Of a stretch of DNA of 64,000 bases, positions 52,832 through 63,319 are shown one piece after another. Position 1 is the first letter of the stretch. Each line of letters starts with the position of its first letter. Source of the DNA: Peribolospora baueri (Eukaryota; Basidiomycota; Peribolosporomycetes; Peribolosporales; Peribolosporaceae); NCBI GenBank assembly GCA_029717555.1, contig JAMDHS010000001.1, forward strand, positions 62,001 through 126,000, read 5' to 3'. The notes under the pieces are model-generated. The model did no database searches, was not told where the DNA came from, and worked only from the letters and a program-made list of their open reading frames with translations. Both the position numbers and the translations under genes were made by a program.

Positions 52832-55506
52832 TCAGTCCAACGCTTCCTCATCCTCGCCCCCGTCGTCGTCCTCCTCATACTCCAGTTCGCAGTTTTCATC
52901 GTTCAGGCTATACGCCCCAGGCGGGACGTGGTCATCGGGAGACGTCTCAGAAGACGCATCGCCGATCTCCCACGTGTACGCGGAGCCGTCGCCATCATAG
53001 CACGATGCGGCGCTGAGGGGACGCATGGGACGACGGACACGGGCAAGGAGTTCGTCGATGGAGGCAAACTTTGTGGGATCCGTGGCAAACTTGCGGTGCC
53101 TCTTGCCTTGGACGTGCTGAAGTGGAGAAGGGAGAGCCGACGTGTAGAGATGTGGGTTAGCGGCCGACTCATCTCCTCTGTAAAGAGCCCCCACTCTGCG
53201 GCCGGCCGACAACTGAGGCCAACTTTCGCAAAGAAAGGACGGTGAAGCTTACCTCGTCAAAGTCTTCGAATTTGACCCTACAGTTCTCACAGTAGCCCGG
53301 CTTCTTCGGTTCGTCCCTCCTGAATGGCACGGCGTTCGCGCTGCGGCTCTTCCTCATCATCGGGCGATATTCGAGGTCTTGTGGCGCCACCGAGGCGGCG
53401 CGCGATGATCTTCCTCCACCCGCCACCGCAGCAGCCGCCGCTGGCGAGGGAGCCGCCTTGCCCTCCGCGGCCAACTCGAGCATGCGGTGCACCAGCACGC
53501 TCTTTCCGTCTTCAGGCACTTGGAGATGATTCCCGGCGCCGGTCGAGCCCGATCCGCTCGTCGTTCCGCTTCGTCCGTGGATCGCTGGCACCTGCTGTGC
53601 GCGAGGAGGGAGCGAGACGTGCACGCGCCTCCCAAGCTGGGTGACGCGCTTGTTTTGGGGCAGGCCGAAACCGTTCAAGCCAGGCGTGCCGCCAGGAGCC
53701 GGCATAATGCCGGAGCGGATGGAAGTGGTGGAGCCGATGGCGGAGGTGACGTGAACGCTATTCCCGCTCGCCGCCAGGAACGGCTGGTAGCCGCTCTTAC
53801 CGTGGGTGGAGGCGAGGTTGTAGGGGAAGTGGTTGAGGCTGACGGTGCGCCGGAGAGTGTCGCGCGTATTAACACGGAGGTTTCTCTGATGCTGACGGTA
53901 CGCGTAATCGTCCGGTACGTCAAAGCGTGAGAAAGGGCATCTCCCCTCCAAGTGACCGTATAGCTGAGGCCACTCGGGGTCCTGTCCTTCGCGAGGCTTC
54001 TCATACTCCTGCAGGATAATTGGACGATGGCGGCCAGTGGCATCTTCGACCATGAGATAGCACGACGACTTGGGAAAGTAGTAGTAATCCGAGCGCGGGG
54101 CATTGGGGTCGCGCTCGCGAGTGCCGTTCAACTTTTCCTCGCGGAGAAGGTTGGACAAATCGGGCTGTTTGCCCTTTTCGGGAGTGGGGACGCTAACGCG
54201 GAGACGCGACAAGACGGTGTGCAGCTCTGGGACGCGGACGAAAGGGAAAAATTCAGTTGTATGCGGGACTGCTCGGTGAGGCGCGGGCGGTCCAGTGTAC
54301 GCTACACTCACTCTCTGGCGACCATATCTTGGTACCGAACTCGCGAGCCTTTTGTAGAAAGTCCTTACCGCTGGGCTCGTCGAAGGGGTTCCTGTCCGAA
54401 TGAACTGGCACGCTGATCGACCGATGTCGAAACGAGACACGCGTTAGCTACGTCGTCGTGTTCTGAAACGGGCAAAAGCAACCCACTTTTTTGAGGCGGC
54501 GCCGGCAACAAACTTGCTTGGAGAATGCCTCGTCTTGGGTAGAGTCCTGTTGCGAGCGCGACTGCCAAGGATAGACGTGCCCAATTGTTGGAGCACGCCA
54601 GGTTGCGGCTTGCGGGTCGCGTGTCCCACCGCGACGTTCTCCTTGTCCGCCGCCGGCACTACGTTGGGTTTGGGCACGGAGCGCGTGGTGACGATGTGCG
54701 TCACCTTGCGAGAGAAAAAGCTGTCGATTTGCTGGAGTGATTCCGAGGGGGGGATGAATGCCAGTGAGCTTCTGCAGATATGATATGCATGCCAAGAAAG
54801 GATGAAACGGAAGGCCAACGCTCACTCCGCCAAGGCTTCTGACCTGCTCCACAAAGCCCTTAGCAACTCCAGGATCGAGCGAATCGAGGTAGAACACGAA
54901 GGCAGGGAAGGCCTTTGCGTATTTCTGCCTCCACTCTTCCTCCCTCTGCATGCGAGCATTGTACGCCTCCAACTTGGCCGCGCGCTCGTGGTCGTCTGCC
55001 GTACGGTCGTACTTGTCAATCCGCACTGTCGAGCGCACCGAGCCCTGCTGGGCTGTCGTCGATGTCGACGGCCCGGGGACCGCAGGAGCGGATTCTGCAC
55101 CCTTGGCTGCGTTGGGTGCGCCGGATTCGTCGGGGCGAGAGGAGGAAGGCGGCTTGTGAGGAGAGGGTCGAGATCGCTTGGCAGGCGAGGGAACGTTTCG
55201 AAAGTGGACATCTTCAACGGGTACGGCGCGTTTCTTGGGGGTCACGGCGTTGTCGCGAGAGAAGGCGTGCTCGAGGGCTGCCTTCAGATGGCTGTGCGTG
55301 TCGGCCTTGCCCATTGAGGCCGCGGTGGCGGTGGCGGTCGTCGTGTTCTTGGTCTTGTCCGCCAACTTTACCGTCCCTCCTGCTGCTGCTGCTCCGGGCT
55401 GAACGTTGGCGTGGTTGGCGAAGGAGAAGTTGGAGTGCGCGCAGCCGACGGCCGAAGCGTGCTTGACGGCAAGCGGCTGGCGCACCGGGTTGGACACGGC
55501 CGACAT
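52832..55506 (-). CDS. DBF4: Dbf4/Dfp1-type activator of Cdc7 kinase
   Basis: Regulatory subun of the Dbf4-dependent kinase that fires replication origins. 761 aa in five exons on the minus strand: 55506-54826, 54731-54487, 54412-54312, 54226-53253, 53116-52832. Motif N (BRCT-like) reads IDSFFSRKVTHIVTTRSVP and KIWSPEKLHTVLSRL (IWSPEK arises by splicing at 54312/54226). Motif M is RPIILQEYEKPREG followed by WPQLYGHLEGRCPF. Motif C is a C2H2 zinc finger, GYCENCRVKFEDFDEHVQGK then RHRKFA, formed across the last splice (about residues 650-680). The C-terminus is acidic. The join between exons 2 and 3 has an alternative donor about 24 nt upstream; both keep the frame. Tandem with the DUF4112 gene. 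Confidence 0.93.
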
Positions 55507-55952
55507 GGACGGAGGAGCCGGCGGAGATGGGCGAGTGGAGACAGGATGGAGAAGGGGGGGCGAAGGGTGAGGAGGGAGTGGAGGAGAATAAAGAGGGACG
55601 ATGGTGGCCGGCCTGGCTGACGGAGGAGGAAGAGGAGGGAGGAGGACTGGCTGATCGTCGTCACCAACCTCGCACGATCCCTAGCAACGCGTCGGACGCG
55701 TCTTGCCGCAGCAGTTCGTTTGGTCGATCGGATGGACAGGCTTATTAGAGTGGAGGGGACACGTCGCGTGCTAGGAATGAACATGGCAGCCTGTGGAATG
55801 CTCGCCTTGCTCCATCTTCGCGGATGCGAAAGTCCCGTATGCAATGGGATGGATACGGACACGTTCTATTGCCTCTGGGTGACATTTGCCGCCTGTGAAT
55901 TTCAAGCTGCTCCCGCTCATCTCGAACGCTCATCTGTCCATTCCTCCCTCCA
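55507..55952. promoter_or_regulatory. Dbf4 upstream region
   Basis: Gap between the Dbf4 start and the DUF4112 stop on the same strand. No ACGCGT (MCB-type) box is evident although an ACGCGTC-like word occurs at 55687-55694 (AACGCGTC), which could be a G1/S element. Nothing else recognised. Confidence 0.3.
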
Positions 55953-57474
55953 TCAACCCGCCGCCGTGCGGCGCCGTCCAAGTTCAGCCTCCAGCCCCAG
56001 CCGGTCGTATCCGAAGAAATGCCTCCCAGGCATCCGACTGGCAACAGCACCAACGGCAGTCATACCCGCTCCGACGGCCGACGCCCCATTGTCGCTGACC
56101 GTCGACATGGCCGCGTCGAGGTAAGGGATGCTAGGGCTCTTCGGAGTCTCCGGTGCGGGAGTCGAAGAGCTCCCCGGGGCGTCCGATTCGCCACGGCGGC
56201 TGCGAGTGGAGAATACGCCCGACGATGGTTTACCTTCGCTTCTTCTGCTGCCCTTTGGCGTGCCGGTGGGACTGGGAGGGAGGAAGCGGTCGGCAGGTGG
56301 AAAATCTGCGGCGAGTGAAGGTGGCCGTCCGTTACACGAACGTGAGCGGAAAAAAGGCAAAATGATGAGTGCGCTGTATGTACCACGTCGGCGACCTCCG
56401 CGCATAGAAAGAACCCACAGAGGGTGAACGTGCCCGCACCGCACTTGCCGTGCGTCTTGGCTAGGTGTGCTTCGAGAAGACGGAGGTTGCGGAGGTTGCA
56501 CTAGAGACAATCCGGGGGAGGCCAGCGTCAGCGTCAGCGTGTGGACGCGTGCATATCGCGGTGTCTCACCTTGAAGGCGATGTCGAGCAGGTCTCCAATG
56601 AAGGGGATGAGTCCCAGTACGAAGTCAAGCAACACGTTCAAAAACTGCAAGACAAGAGATCCGGAATACCGCAGGAAAGTCAGGTCGTTTGGCGGAACAG
56701 AATCGAATGGACGACCCGAAGCGGAAAAGGGAAGAAAAAGTATCTACTCACCATGTGGAAGATGATGCTGCCGGGCAGGGCAAAGAGGCTGCACAAGAAG
56801 ATCTGGTAGAGGCTGACGGTAAGAATGATGTGACTGTAAGCTTGACGCTCTCGAGAAGACGAGAGCTTGCCTTTCGAAGCTTGACGGAAGCGAGCAGATG
56901 CGACTTACCCTAGAACGAAACCGATGAGATCTCCACCTCCCGGAATAAGCCCGACAATGCCGTCTATGCCCACGCTGAAGGGTAGCGCCTTCGCCAGGAA
57001 CGGCACGTCGTCGAGCCAGAAGGCTACAGTGCGAATGTGGTTGTAGAGCCGCTGCGCCTGTAGGTGGTAGGGAATAGGGAGTGACCAGTTGGGCAGAAGA
57101 GCGGTCAGACACTGCGGCTTTACGATTTGTTCACTCGGCTCTCCTGGGACCCAACTCGCTCACCTCCTCATCGTTTCTCGGCCTCCTCAACGGCACCGCG
57201 TACCGGGGCTTGAAGCCATACCTTCCCCTTCGTCCGCTCGCCTCGCCAGGGGCGTGTTGGCCCCCTCCATCGTCGTCCATATCAACCTCGTCGTCGGCGC
57301 TCACCACAACGGGCGTCTGACGGGTGCGGCCCGTGTTCATCGTCCATTGGATGGATTTGTTGAGCTGAGAGGAGAGGGACGACCGTCAGTGTCGTTCTTC
57401 TCGAGGACGGGCACGCGACGCCGTCGATTGGATCTCACCGCATAGCGCGCTGCGCTGCCAGCCAGCGAGGCCAT
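55953..57474 (-). CDS. DUF4112 membrane protein
   Basis: 311 aa in seven exons on the minus strand: 57474-57439, 57364-57164, 57057-56909, 56812-56752, 56644-56570, 56500-56440, 56305-55953. The DUF4112 domain (about residues 85-200) reads FWLDDVPFLAKALPFSVGID, GIVGLIPGGGDLIGFVLG, LYQIFLCSLFALPGSIIFHM, NVLLDFVLGLIPFIGDLLDI and NLRNLRLLEAHL, the usual two GLIPxxGD repeats and N-R/L-N-x-x-LLE close. It is a small helical membrane domain of unknown function found in fungi and bacteria. The N-terminal linker is acidic (Asp-rich), the C-terminal 115 residues Ser/Pro-rich and disordered. Divergent from the PI4-kinase gene. Confidence 0.9.
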
Positions 57475-57803
57475 GGTCGTCAGACCTCGTAGTTGAATGT
57501 TCAGTGAGGACGACTCTTCTCCCGTCAACAGATGGCGGTCCCCCTCCAACCCCGGTCGCTGTCTCTTGTGGCTTGACTGACTTCCTAAGACGAGTGCTGA
57601 CGTCAGTCAAGCCACGAGCTTGAGCTCAAAGAGTTCAGATTGTCATTCCCACGTGGCAGACATGTTTTATCTTCTCCCGCCCCAACTGCGGTCGGCGATC
57701 AGGAGCAGGTCCCAACCTGGCCAACAAGGAGCTGACACCGAGGTTCCAGCAACACCCACCACCGACGTCGGAGGGAAAGGAAAAAAGGAGACTCCGGCCG
57801 ACC
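57475..57803. promoter_or_regulatory. Divergent promoter region, DUF4112 and PI4-kinase
   Basis: A 329-bp gap between two start codons, probably shared control region. Frames inside it are not supported as genes. Confidence 0.4.
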
Positions 57804-60800
57804 ATGTACGAGTCTCCCTCCAAGCGCCTCCAGCCGTCAGTCGATCAACGACGACAACCGAGCCAAGACCTACGCCAGTCCTTCCCCTCCCACTCCGACC
57901 GATCGCCAGAGACATCGCCGACCACAACGGCCCCCAACCCTCTGACGCGGGGTCCCAAGCTGGATCTCGCGGCGCTTGACGCGAGGTTCCGGAAGTGGAC
58001 AGATGCGGTGGCGAGGAGGTTCGAAGTGAAGAGGAGGAGCCGGGACGATGGCAAAGGCGGCGGCGGCGGCGGCGGGAAAGGGGCCAGGAAGCGGGAGGAG
58101 GAAAAACGGGAAATCTGGAGGAGCGTTCTGGAGAAGGTAGACAGGCTTCGAGGTCGGGATGGGGAGGAGGAGGAAGGAGGGAGGGCGGAGAGCGAGGCGG
58201 AGAGAGGATTGACGTTGGACCATAAGCCGCGTGCGTCTTCTCTGACCTCTCTGACCTGTCACTGTCATTCCGCGCGCTGATCTCGTCGTCGTGATGGCTG
58301 TGCGGCTCTCGTCCGGCCTTTCTTTCGTCATTGATCGACGTTTCCCTTCAGCGATGTCCGCGACGGAGTTCGATGCGTGAGTGTGGTCAGATCCAGGCCT
58401 ACGTACCAACGTAGGAGCCCCCGTCAGCACTGCTTAAAGACGGCCGCTCACCTTCTCCGCCTATTTAAACAGGATCGTCAACTCGGTACGAGTCGCCATC
58501 TCTGCCGGTTTGCAGCCTAAGATGATTGCCACGGGATCCAGCGGCTCGTATTTTGCTCGCGCTCTTGTTGACGAGCACGGCTCCGATGGTGAAGATGGCG
58601 CTGCGCCCAGACGGTCCAAAACCGTTGGCGTGTTCAAGCCGAAGGACGAGGAGGTGTGTAAGACTAGTGCTTCTCCCCACTCGCCTTTCTGAAGTTACCT
58701 AGTGTCGCTCATCTCCGTCTCCGACCACGGTTTAACGTGTCTTTCAGCCCTACGGCCAATTGAACCCCAAGCGTGTTCTCCTCCGCAAGTTCTTCTGGTT
58801 CCTCCTCGGCCGAGCCTGCCTTCTCCCCAACTTTTCCTACCTCTCCGAGGCCGGCGGCTGGATCCTGTCCTCGAGGCTCGGTCTGCACATCGTCCCTCGC
58901 ACAGGCATCTTCAGTCTGTCTTCTCCCGCGTTCTATTACTCCCCTCGTGACCGCCGGAGATGGCAGTCGGGAGAGATCACCGGCCTTCCGGAAAAGGTGG
59001 GCAGCTTCCAGGCGTTTCTGAGCGGATACGTAAACGCTAGCGATTGGCTCAGGGAGCACCCTTGGCCCGGAGGGGCAATGACGGAGCAGGACTTTGCCGA
59101 GGAGAGGAAGAGGCATCGGAAGAAGAGGCGGTCGAGGCGCGACGGGACGACGTTCGGCCGAAGGGTGCGAGATTCGACGATGAGGTGCGTCTCCTGCGGC
59201 TCGAACAGGGAGGGCAAGATTCGGCTCGAGGACGAGGACGAGCGTGACGGCTTGCCCTCGGGAGAAGAAGACGAAACGCAGGCGGGCCGTCCTCCTCCGT
59301 CGCAAGGTTCTGGCTCGTTCCTTTGGACGCACGAGCTCATGCAGGGATTTCGCGAGCAGTTGGAACAGCTCGTTCTATTAGGCATGTGAACGATTTTCTT
59401 CCTTCGACTCGTGCTCAAGAGTCGTCGTTTCGTTTGTCGCGTCCGTCTCTTCCCGTGCTGACGTGCCGCGCCGCGCCGGCGTCCATCGCCGTCTTTCGAC
59501 CGTCAGATTATCTCATGCGTAACACCGATCGTGCGTCGTCCCGGAGAGAGGGCCGATTTCAGCGCTACGCGCTAACAGGCATATTCCTTTTTTTTGTCCA
59601 CCAGGCTCGCTGGACAACATGATGGTCAAGTACTGCGATGGCTCGGACCGAGACGCTTGCTCTCCATCCACGCACGGCTCACCAGCTCGTCTCATCGATG
59701 ATGCGTCGCATTACAATCCAACTCAGGACACGCCGACCGAGTGCCCAGCTTGTCGCCCGCACCTCCACCTGGCGGCGATCGACAACTCGCTCTCCTTCCC
59801 CTACAAGCACCCGGACGGATGGCGACAGTACCCCTTCGGCTGGCTCTGGCTGCCTGTGAGCCTGATCGGCGGACCGTGGTCAGAGAAGACAAGGAGGCAG
59901 TTTGTGCGCGTCCTTCGGAAGAGGGAGTGGTGGGAAGAGACGGCCAAGGAGCTCAGAAGGACGTTTAGGGTCGATCGGGCGTGGGATGAAAAAAAGTTCA
60001 ACGTGCGTGTATGTGTATGTGGCCCAGAGAGGCTCGGTAGGCGACTGACGCTCCCTGTATTTTTCATTTCGGTCGCGGTCAGCGCCAAGTCGCGATCCTC
60101 AAAGGGCAAGCGTATAACGTGATTCAAAGCCTTCAGGAAGAGGAAGAAGGTAAGCATGCATTCCGGAAAGGATCGCGTGAGCCAGGAGACCCCCCGGCGG
60201 ATCTGCCAAACTTATCCTTCTGCCCTGGCGTTTTTGTCGTCCGTCAGGCCCGCTCGAGCTATGTCGGCGTCAAAAGTACTTGGTCTGGGATGATCCGGTG
60301 GAGGTACCAGTAGGCGCTCGGCGAGAGGACGGGCTGCGACGAGCGCCTACGCCTCCCAAGGCGGACGTGTACGCTCGGATGCGCAGGACGTTCTCCGCCG
60401 ACGTCCCTGGCTTCGTCAGCTCTCGGTGGGGGCTTGATGAGGAGGGCGAGAAAAGGGGAACGGTGCGCGACGGCTGTCGCCGTTCCTCGGGCCCGCTCGT
60501 CTCGTCGACGGCGAGAGACGTCCAGCGTCCGTCTTCGCCGTCGTCCTCGTCGGCGCATCCGATCCCGATCCAAGGGAGGGACTCGGGGTCGCGGATCTCG
60601 AGCGTGAACGTGGGCGGAGGGTCGTCGTTGGGAATCAGCGTGCTTCGAGACCTCGATCGGGCTGATCGGGCTGATAGGCGAGGGCGCAGGGTGGACAGGG
60701 CGAAGAGGATGATGCACATTGGGAGAGGCGGGGAGGGTAAGGAGGCGCGAGAGGGAGAGGGGGGCGTGTTGAGCGAGGGGGAGATGGTGGAGGAGGAGGA

Positions 60801-61588
60801 GGAGGAGGAGGAGGAGGAGGAGGGGGAAGGGGCGGAGCCGGGCAGGGGCACTTTCTCCGAAGGCGAGTCTTCCGAGCGCGCTCGACGTCGGTCGTCCATC
60901 GGCAAGGGCAAGGGCAAGGGGCGGGGCAGAGGGAGGGGTAGAAGGAGCGAGGAGACGTCGAGCGCGGAGGAGGGCAGATCGCCTCCCCTTCGCTCCTTCG
61001 GTCGAAGCGGGAGCGGGGAGTATACCGCGGGCTGGAGAAGGAGCTCGGCTCCGAGGGCCATCTTCGAGACGCTCGACGACGAACAGGCGGTCGCTGCTGC
61101 GACGACGTCGGCGATCCAGGCGATCCAGGCTGGCGACTCGGAGGAAGCGCAGGAACGCGCCACGATGGGGACGACGGGCGAGGAAAGGGAAAGCGGGAGC
61201 GGGAGCAGCCTTGCGTCTCCGTCTCGGTCGATTCCAGGTGCGGGCCCGGCCGTGGGCTGGCGTCGAGGAATGGGGAGGAGCGGACGGGAGGGGCGGTGGG
61301 GCAGCGCGTCGATGTCGAGCGGCGTCGATGGGTCGTCGGAGGCGGAAAGCTTGCTGCGTGGTGAGGAGGCGGAGGAGACCAAGGTGGTGATCCTAGAGGT
61401 GAGCGACGACCGGACGGGGCCGGACCGAGGGAGCGCGAGTAGACGGGGACGAGACGAGACGAGACGAGACGGGACGAGACGTGCTGACGTTTGTTTCTTC
61501 CACGCTCGCTCGCTCTTTTTCTTTGTCTTTGTCTTTGTCCAAGCGCATCGAGATGGACAACTCTCGAGCGTTCTTCTCGTTCTGGTGA
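57804..61588 (+). CDS. Type II phosphatidylinositol 4-kinase (LSB6 type)
   Basis: Makes PI4P on Golgi, endosome or vacuole membranes. 983 aa in nine exons: 57804-58230, 58352-58376, 58473-58653, 58748-59381, 59507-59530, 59605-60002, 60083-60149, 60248-61398, 61544-61588. Kinase motifs: GSSGSYFAR, GVFKPKDEEPYGQLNPK, RACLLPNFSYLSEAGG, VPRTGIFSLSSPAFYY, DYLMRNTDRSLDNMMVKYC, LAAIDNSLSFPYKHPDGWR and YPFGWLWLP. The NTDR catalytic segment is assembled from a 24-nt exon whose upstream intron (59382-59506) starts with GC, not GT; only that junction keeps the phase and gives LLDYLMRNTDR. Another exon is 25 nt. A long disordered Arg/Glu-rich region precedes a C-terminal RIEMDNSRAFFSFW. No palmitoylation CCPCC-like motif was seen where animal enzymes have one; CLLPN is at that place. 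Confidence 0.9.
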
Positions 61589-63319
61589 TCGACGTCGACG
61601 TGGGGAAGGGAAAGAGGGAAAGATGGAAGGAAGAGAAGAAAAAAAAAAGGATCGAAGAAGAGGTGGATGGATGTTTGTTGACTGCACGGAAAAAGGGACT
61701 GAACTGGACTGGACTGGACTGGTTCTCTCTCGTCTTTTGGCTTGACGTCAGTCCAACGTCTGCACGTTCCTTCGTCGTCCGTCCGTCCGTCCGTTCGTTT
61801 CTTCGTTTCTTTCCGCCCGTTCCTTCCTTCTTCGCTCACTCGCTCGCTCGCTCGCGCGCTAGAGCGTTTCTGAGGCGGAAGTGCGAGGAGGAAGGAGGAC
61901 GAGGGAGGCCAGATCAGAGCGAGTGATTCTTGGTTGCGGTGTGATAGATGACATTTCATTTCATTTCATATCATATCGTCATTCTCATCTGCGTCTCGTC
62001 TCCTCTGCGAGATGGCAAGGCAAGGCATGCTGGACTGACTGACTGAGTCGGGGCTTGCAAGATAGGAGATGACGGAAGGGAGGGAGGGCCGGGCAGGAGG
62101 GTGGAATGAAAGGGAGGGAAGGAACGTCAGGAACGTGGCTGGCTGGACGAGGGCGCGAGGCGAGGGAGGCGAGGGATGGGATCCGATGCGAGCGTCGGCG
62201 ACATGGGATCGACGGCGAGCAGGTGGACGTCGGCGCGACGACTGCAGTGGATATCGCGGAGACGACTTGCAGTGGATCGTCGTGTCGATACGACTCGACT
62301 TTACTCGACTCTAATCGTGTCGACTCTACTCGTCACGACTAGCCTCGACTCGTCCTGCGTCCAAGCCTCGTGGAGGGGCGAGCGAAGGAGAAGCGAGCCG
62401 ACACGAGGGGACGCGCACATGCAAGCACGGTGCACGGCGCCCGGCGCCCGGCTACCGGCGAGGACGGGTGGAGTGGAAGAAAGAAGAGACGACGATGGAA
62501 GAAAGAAGAGAAGAGGGTCGAGTGGAAAGAAGAAGAGACGATGGCGCGGGCGGATGAGGAAGCAAGTGGACGGCGAAGCCACGCCGGCGGGCGGGCACCG
62601 TCTGCGCGGGTTAGGGTTACCGGGCGACGCCGGCGCACGTGGCGGGCTGATTTGATTTGTATTGTATTATATTGTATTGGCGGCGAGGGCGAGGTTTGTA
62701 TTGCATTGGGCGTCGGCGAGCGAGATGGACAGGCGCTCGACTCGCTCGACTTGCTCCACCTTGCCTCGACAGGCCTGAGGAGTCCTGTCTGTCTATCCTA
62801 TCCTGTCCTGTCTATCATCTGTCCTCTTCTTTCTGTTTTTGTCGTCCTTCTCGGCAAGCTCGCCGTCCTCTCGCCGTCGCCCTGCTTGCGCCCGCTCCCG
62901 CAAGCTACGGCACAAGATCGACGACCAACGAGGGCTAGTCGTAGCCCTTCCCACATACACACCCTCTAGCCGCAGCTAAGCATTGGCTAAGCGTCGCCTA
63001 ACCGCCCTTGACTATTGACTAACCGTTGCGTAAAGGCCGATTAAGAACCCGCGCAAGTGCGCGCAAGTCCCACCATCATCATCGGCCGTCGTCGCGTCGC
63101 CCCTCTTTTCTTCCTCCTCCATCCTCCCGTCGTCGTCGTCGTCGTCGTCATCGTCATCCTCGCCGTCGTCGTCGCCGTCGCCTCACTTACCGTCACCGTC
63201 ACTGCCACCATCGCCTCACTTCGCTCACCGTCACCCTCGCCGTCGCCGTCACCGCTACCGCCTCGCCCGTCCTTTCCACCCTCCCCAAGGGCCCCCCCGC
63301 CCGACGACGTACCCATCCA
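61589..63319. other. Long gene-free stretch with several simple repeats
   Basis: 1.7 kb between the PI4-kinase and the next gene. It holds ACTGG repeats (61699-61721), CGTCC repeats (near 61777-61795), TTTCA repeats (near 61952-61970), imperfect AAGAAGAGACGATGG repeats (62481-62541), the 11-bp array (62975-63050) and GTC repeats (63129-63180). No gene recognised; the right part is probably promoter and leader of the last gene. Confidence 0.35.
62975..63050 (+). repeat. Degenerate 11-bp tandem array (NCTAASC core)
   Basis: Units GCTAAGCATTG (62975), GCTAAGCGTCG (62986), CCTAACCGCCC (62997), ACTATTG (63011), ACTAACCGTTG (63018), CGTAAAGGCCG (63029) and ATTAAGAACCC (63040) follow in nearly exact 11-bp register, about one helical turn each. 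It lies about 270-340 bp before the start codon of the last gene. Confidence 0.7.

Noticed and set aside
59387-59400. Stop of the PI4-kinase after LVLLGM at 59389
   Set aside because: Reading straight on gives a stop, but the kinase catalytic NTDR block follows in the next exons, so the frame must be spliced.
60270-61382. Minus-strand frame of 370 codons opposite the PI4-kinase C-terminus
   Set aside because: GC-rich shadow of the Arg/Glu-rich coding strand; low-complexity Pro/Ser sequence only.
62607-62622. Telomere-like GGGTTAGGGTTA
   Set aside because: Only two units, flanked by genes on one side and continuing DNA on the other; chance match, not a chromosome end.
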